From Bacteroidales bacterium (GTDB taxonomy: Bacteria > Bacteroidota > Bacteroidia > Bacteroidales > P3): a stretch of DNA of 52,390 bases. Each line of letters starts with the position of its first letter. Positions within the stretch are counted from its first letter, which is position 1. Under the pieces are notes generated by a model, which saw nothing but the letters and a program-made list of their open reading frames with translations, had not been told where the DNA came from and made no database searches. Of this stretch, positions 51,601 to 52,390 are shown piece after piece. The stretch is from the NCBI GenBank assembly GCA_017509045.1, contig JAFWQP010000043.1, positions 1 through 52,390 of the forward strand. Direction: 5' to 3'. The position numbers were made by a program, and so were the translations under genes.

Positions 51601-52135
51601 TGTCGACGTTAGGGCTGTGGAGGTAGGGGGCAACAGTGTGCTGCTGGATTGGGATAGCGAAGATGGAGTGGTTAGATGGCTGTTGGAGTGGGGTCATCAA
51701 GGCTTCGACCACGGCATGGGCGACATCGTCGAGACAGACCACCACCCCTATCTGCTCACAGGCCTCACGGGCGAGACCACCTACGAGATAACGGTTCGTG
51801 CCGTGTGTGGCGACGACTTTGTGAGCGAGAACTGGTCCAACCGCCTCACCGTCACCACCGCGTATAGCGGCATCCACAGCATGGTGGACGATAGCCGCGT
51901 GCAGCTACAGCCCAATCCCACCAGCGGCGACGTGCAGATTACGCTGCCCGACGATGCTAGTGCTGTCTGTGTGGAGGTCATCGACATGGCTGGCCATACC
52001 CGGCAGACCTACACCCTGCCACCCCACACCCTGCGCGCCACCCTAGCCACCTCGCAGCTGCCTCAGGGAGCCTACTACGTGCGAGTGACAGGCAATCGCC
52101 TCAACACAGTCAGGAAAGCGTTGAAAACTTATTAA
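45674..52135 (+). CDS. Giant multidomain surface adhesin with FN3 and jelly-roll modules and a T9SS sorting domain
   Basis: 2153 residues with a signal peptide (MKKLLFVVVCMMAVPLSWAQ). Nine fibronectin-III-like modules start with Cys-x-x-Pro or similar near residues 205, 454, 757, 1007, 1254, 1529, 1796, 1884 and 1973 (for example CPRPTHISFGIITRTTAEVQ and CVRPRRLTVANLTTTSATIT). Between them lie choice-of-anchor-J/jelly-roll domains (VEDFEDFRT, TQNFENLDG, FGFDTVAEWNNW) and two copies of a third domain (near 575-740 and 1620-1790, with VSNVYANSFCQSIYTAEEL and VNNCYRNSYTQQIILASEL). A type A T9SS domain ends the protein (VQLQPNPTSGDVQITLP near 2076, GAYYVRVTG). It is probably an attached or released adhesin or glycan-binding protein. 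It lies 1.2 kb after the GldJ-like gene. Confidence 0.92.
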   Translation: MKKLLFVVVCMMAVPLSWAQDTVYECDFDQPWDTAGWMFAGEYQSHFWAIGTPSNMSSGGLFVTCNGTDNTYYLYGGRSVSYAYRRIVLPRGVFRFSYDWRCNGWRNDYGAYDYMRVLLVRGAVSPIEGRVPTGMGTVSSNNLPEGYTALDGSVPLCGSTTWVSHSSDCFVEDSGMYTLVFMWYSIMVQYDPPAAVDNLVVARPQCPQPGLPYVSPLTSTAFTARWRDFSEGNTDNWQVELCTASQTIGQGVRRLVQDTSAAFTGLTPNSDYMVYISALCGSDTTAPVGLHVHTPCAGLVSLPDTQTFATTSVGSLPSCWRMLKTGGNAMAYSYGDGQVLQWQMAQSGYCCVVLPNVDEDATPSGNLQVSFSVCREHSLLPYSHTFEIGLLPSPGYIGSFIPISQVVVNSDQWERCVVEFDGYSGGNIAILDMGNPFVIGYALFDDFVISRAVACQPVDHLTVSRTTATGTMVEWEPCRGTVHPPIGYEVWLELADLSAEMPSEPDTAWLQYYSTEPRCTVSGLLPDTTYRAWVRAQCDGGAYSQWECVAFATMPPPCAVGDTATADTALLGTGTSHVTGVPVSNVYANSFCQSIYTAEELRDSTGMSSGLITGIDYTFTNNPRDMMVSIYLSTTTDSLYASTHDMIPVHEGNIVYGPALLAAHTDGTVHYQLDPPFSWNGADNLVITSIINNAAGAIQSSSFHGNSTPAVGNRTIHSYLNDQPFTPAGAALVPASLSNYRPSVALHIMECAEAATCAAPVVAVRDVGEDNATIEWTPGYGESEWSLYYRRWGDSLWTLASSRQTATHCLLPLLQASTSYEVSVVAHCQDDSLCGFAAFTTTCASIYDLPFVEDFEDFRTSRTNNEVFEPCWYHGIKTPSHVQGCNPFVVTNSAYSGTHSLRFFTSENGWPAYIATPAMAMSVTDLQVNFYTNGPVYYPLKVGVMTDPTDYSTFELVEQVTPNQTGVWEAHEVSLAGYQGEGRHIALMLSESVVNIDSFSVDYIQLCPRPTHISFGIITRTTAEVQWDGGEARHYQLEYGPTGFALGTGIRLACNADTVTLRGLNHSTDYDIYVRGFCSEDTSRWSFVTTFSTQCGEIESLPYTQNFENLDGYPYPKCWVCGNASVVNYLPMGGQQQERALYLRGAYAILPAVDSSLSAIQQLQLVVKASSDTNYGEVYSHDLIVGVCSTEGDITTFNPLDTITLTPVSTVYEVPLTAAAGVGRYLTLISTPTGRALNNRVYIDSLIIESIPTCVRPRRLTVANLTTTSATITWSGGTGATTWQVEYMPHGDAIGTGVSQTVSTNSLVINGLTPATSYDYYVRSICGVGDTSEWCYTPGLIVTPQIPASVPYAFGFDTVAEWNNWQTLSNCAAAWCRGMDDGQPAPSIYLSIDSGATRGILANTAINTAVYRDFDFGNRDTSYVISFDASLEGSAMTSQNYDGLAVFLVEPSTVPNIPSSYANESPWGSLSDLTLLANIHRPREWSDYHITIDSLSGVWRLVFYWYGRSGIYTAPGAIDNVSIQYVDCQHPYNVHTTGVTAVSANLGWHGPANADYRVLLYNSDRTLLAVDTVHGNSIHYEDLVPGTIYKVRVGRLCDGTLGLQTPRYTFATNACSGGTNDTILSTATTGTTYSLPVNNCYRNSYTQQIILASELGGAGDISSIGFLYESPYRMTAKTNCTIYLGHTTRAYFDHSNDTVPRTEMQVVYMGSINCSQGWNRIILGTPFAYDGTSNLVLAIDDNSNNYHNYHYQFATSPTTNAMSLAHYTSYSVDATTRQLYHYRNLLTIEMCPPNDCPRPRLRTPRVRPNDVTIRWNNTSDRYLVGYRLMGSDSWIVDNLFTTDTFFTITSFYFDSDYVYHVSQYCDSGVSNWSIGTFNTAEIPCLPPLNLRVIQQTNKKAWFAWTPEDNNISYRLHVWGGGGYDTIVTTYLANGMVENLNPASRYYAAVEVRCEYSDQPSIWSDTVSFTTASCPDVVDVRAVEVGGNSVLLDWDSEDGVVRWLLEWGHQGFDHGMGDIVETDHHPYLLTGLTGETTYEITVRAVCGDDFVSENWSNRLTVTTAYSGIHSMVDDSRVQLQPNPTSGDVQITLPDDASAVCVEVIDMAGHTRQTYTLPPHTLRATLATSQLPQGAYYVRVTGNRLNTVRKALKTY

Positions 52136-52215
52136 ATTGAGAATTGAGAATTGAGAATTGAGAATTTGGCTGCCGCCCAACTTCTTAGTTCTTAGTTCAT
52201 AGTTCTTACTTCAAA
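52135..52215. repeat. Heptad element at the adhesin stop codon
   Basis: Four AATTGAG units (52135-52162) start at the last base of the stop codon. The core TGGCTGCCGCCCAAC follows, then TTCTTAG/TTCATAG units (about 52172-52211). The layout matches the elements at 6993-7092, 45.05 kb and 45.32 kb. Confidence 0.85.
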
Positions 52216-52288
52216 GGTTGTCTGCCGCGCCACTTATCAACGTATCAATATAATTAATTTGAATTGTGTGAGAATCGGGAAAAATGAG

Positions 52289-52296
52289 TATATTTG
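52289..52296 (+). promoter_or_regulatory. Promoter -7 box for the next gene
   Basis: TATATTTG followed by C, a perfect TAnnTTTG, with ATTG 22 bases upstream. It points at an ATG at 52386. Confidence 0.65.
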
Positions 52297-52385
52297 CAAA
52301 TGAAAAAAACTTGCGATAGGGATAAGGAAGTGAAGTAAACGACTGTAAGTTAACAATTAATGATAAAACTAAAATAATATTTGTT

Positions 52386-52390
52386 ATGAA
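52386..52390 (+). CDS. Possible start of a gene running out of the window
   Basis: ATGAA at the last five bases follows a promoter by about 90 bases in an AT-rich leader. ATG-AA is the common beginning of exported proteins (Met-Lys or Met-Asn) here. Nothing can be said of the product. Confidence 0.35.

Overview
The window looks like chromosome from an uncultured member of the Bacteroidales (Bacteroidetes). The evidence is the many promoters with the Bacteroidetes -7 box TAnnTTTG (perfect example TTTG-N20-TATCTTTG upstream of nadC), weak or absent Shine-Dalgarno sequences, type IX secretion (T9SS) genes (porU, porV, a PorP/SprF protein, a GldJ-like lipoprotein), two large surface proteins with T9SS C-terminal sorting domains, many SPII lipoproteins and glycoside hydrolases of polysaccharide degraders. 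Base composition is mixed, with an AT-rich island at about 9.9-11.9 kb. No rRNA, tRNA, CRISPR array, transposase or phage gene was recognised.

Layout. 0-1.4 kb: end of an unknown gene, then a repeat-rich spacer with two related nested palindromic elements. 1.4-4.4 kb: a fused two-domain peptide-type ABC ATPase and divergent ornithine aminotransferase. 4.5-8.5 kb: leftward cinA, a DUF486 membrane protein and a shortened beta-mannosidase lipoprotein. 8.6-12.2 kb: accessory island with an antitoxin/PIN toxin pair between identical 41-bp promoter repeats, a candidate structured RNA, an AT-rich orphan gene and a leucine-rich-repeat T9SS cargo. 13.1-17.3 kb: rightward housekeeping run nadC, yihY-like, THUMP methyltransferase, queG. 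17.5-19.5 kb: a 70-residue peptide gene and a fimbrillin-like lipoprotein. 19.6-25.1 kb: cobalamin-binding radical SAM protein with a membrane partner, TPR protein, HAD phosphatase, hexapeptide acyltransferase, lipocalin-like lipoprotein, GlsB-like protein and a very large perfect hairpin. 25.2-28.3 kb: two tandem acyltransferase-3 paralogues and an S1/P1-nuclease-like gene. 28.4-30.6 kb: alpha-L-rhamnosidase. 30.5-33.8 kb: leftward five-gene operon (PfkB kinase, flavin-reductase-like lipoprotein, DUF5714 lipoprotein, GNAT, NUDIX). 34.0-36.0 kb: secreted C1 aminopeptidase and a DUF3267 membrane zincin. 36.1-44.4 kb: porU-porV-ispF-clpS leftward, facing away from porP and gldJ-like rightward. 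45.7-52.1 kb: a 2153-residue fibronectin-III/jelly-roll T9SS adhesin behind a duplicated promoter region.

How the parts work together. PorU and PorV form the cell-surface sortase/shuttle step of T9SS and the PorP and GldJ-like proteins belong to its envelope machinery; the LRR protein and the giant FN3 protein are the obvious local cargoes. Rhamnosidase and beta-mannosidase suggest plant or host glycan use.

The most unusual thing in the window is a dispersed family of elements built from tandem 7-mers (AATTGAA, AATTGAG, GAACTAT, GTCCAAT, TTCTTAG and variants) that flank short conserved cores, usually as inverted arms. They occur in at least eleven places, sit against gene ends, and in three genes (cinA, queG, the ABC ATPase) are translated in frame. 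Two copies share a core but have different arm sequences that are still self-complementary. Related palindromes built from 11-mers, and a GGCGTAC/GTGTACGCC family, are also present.
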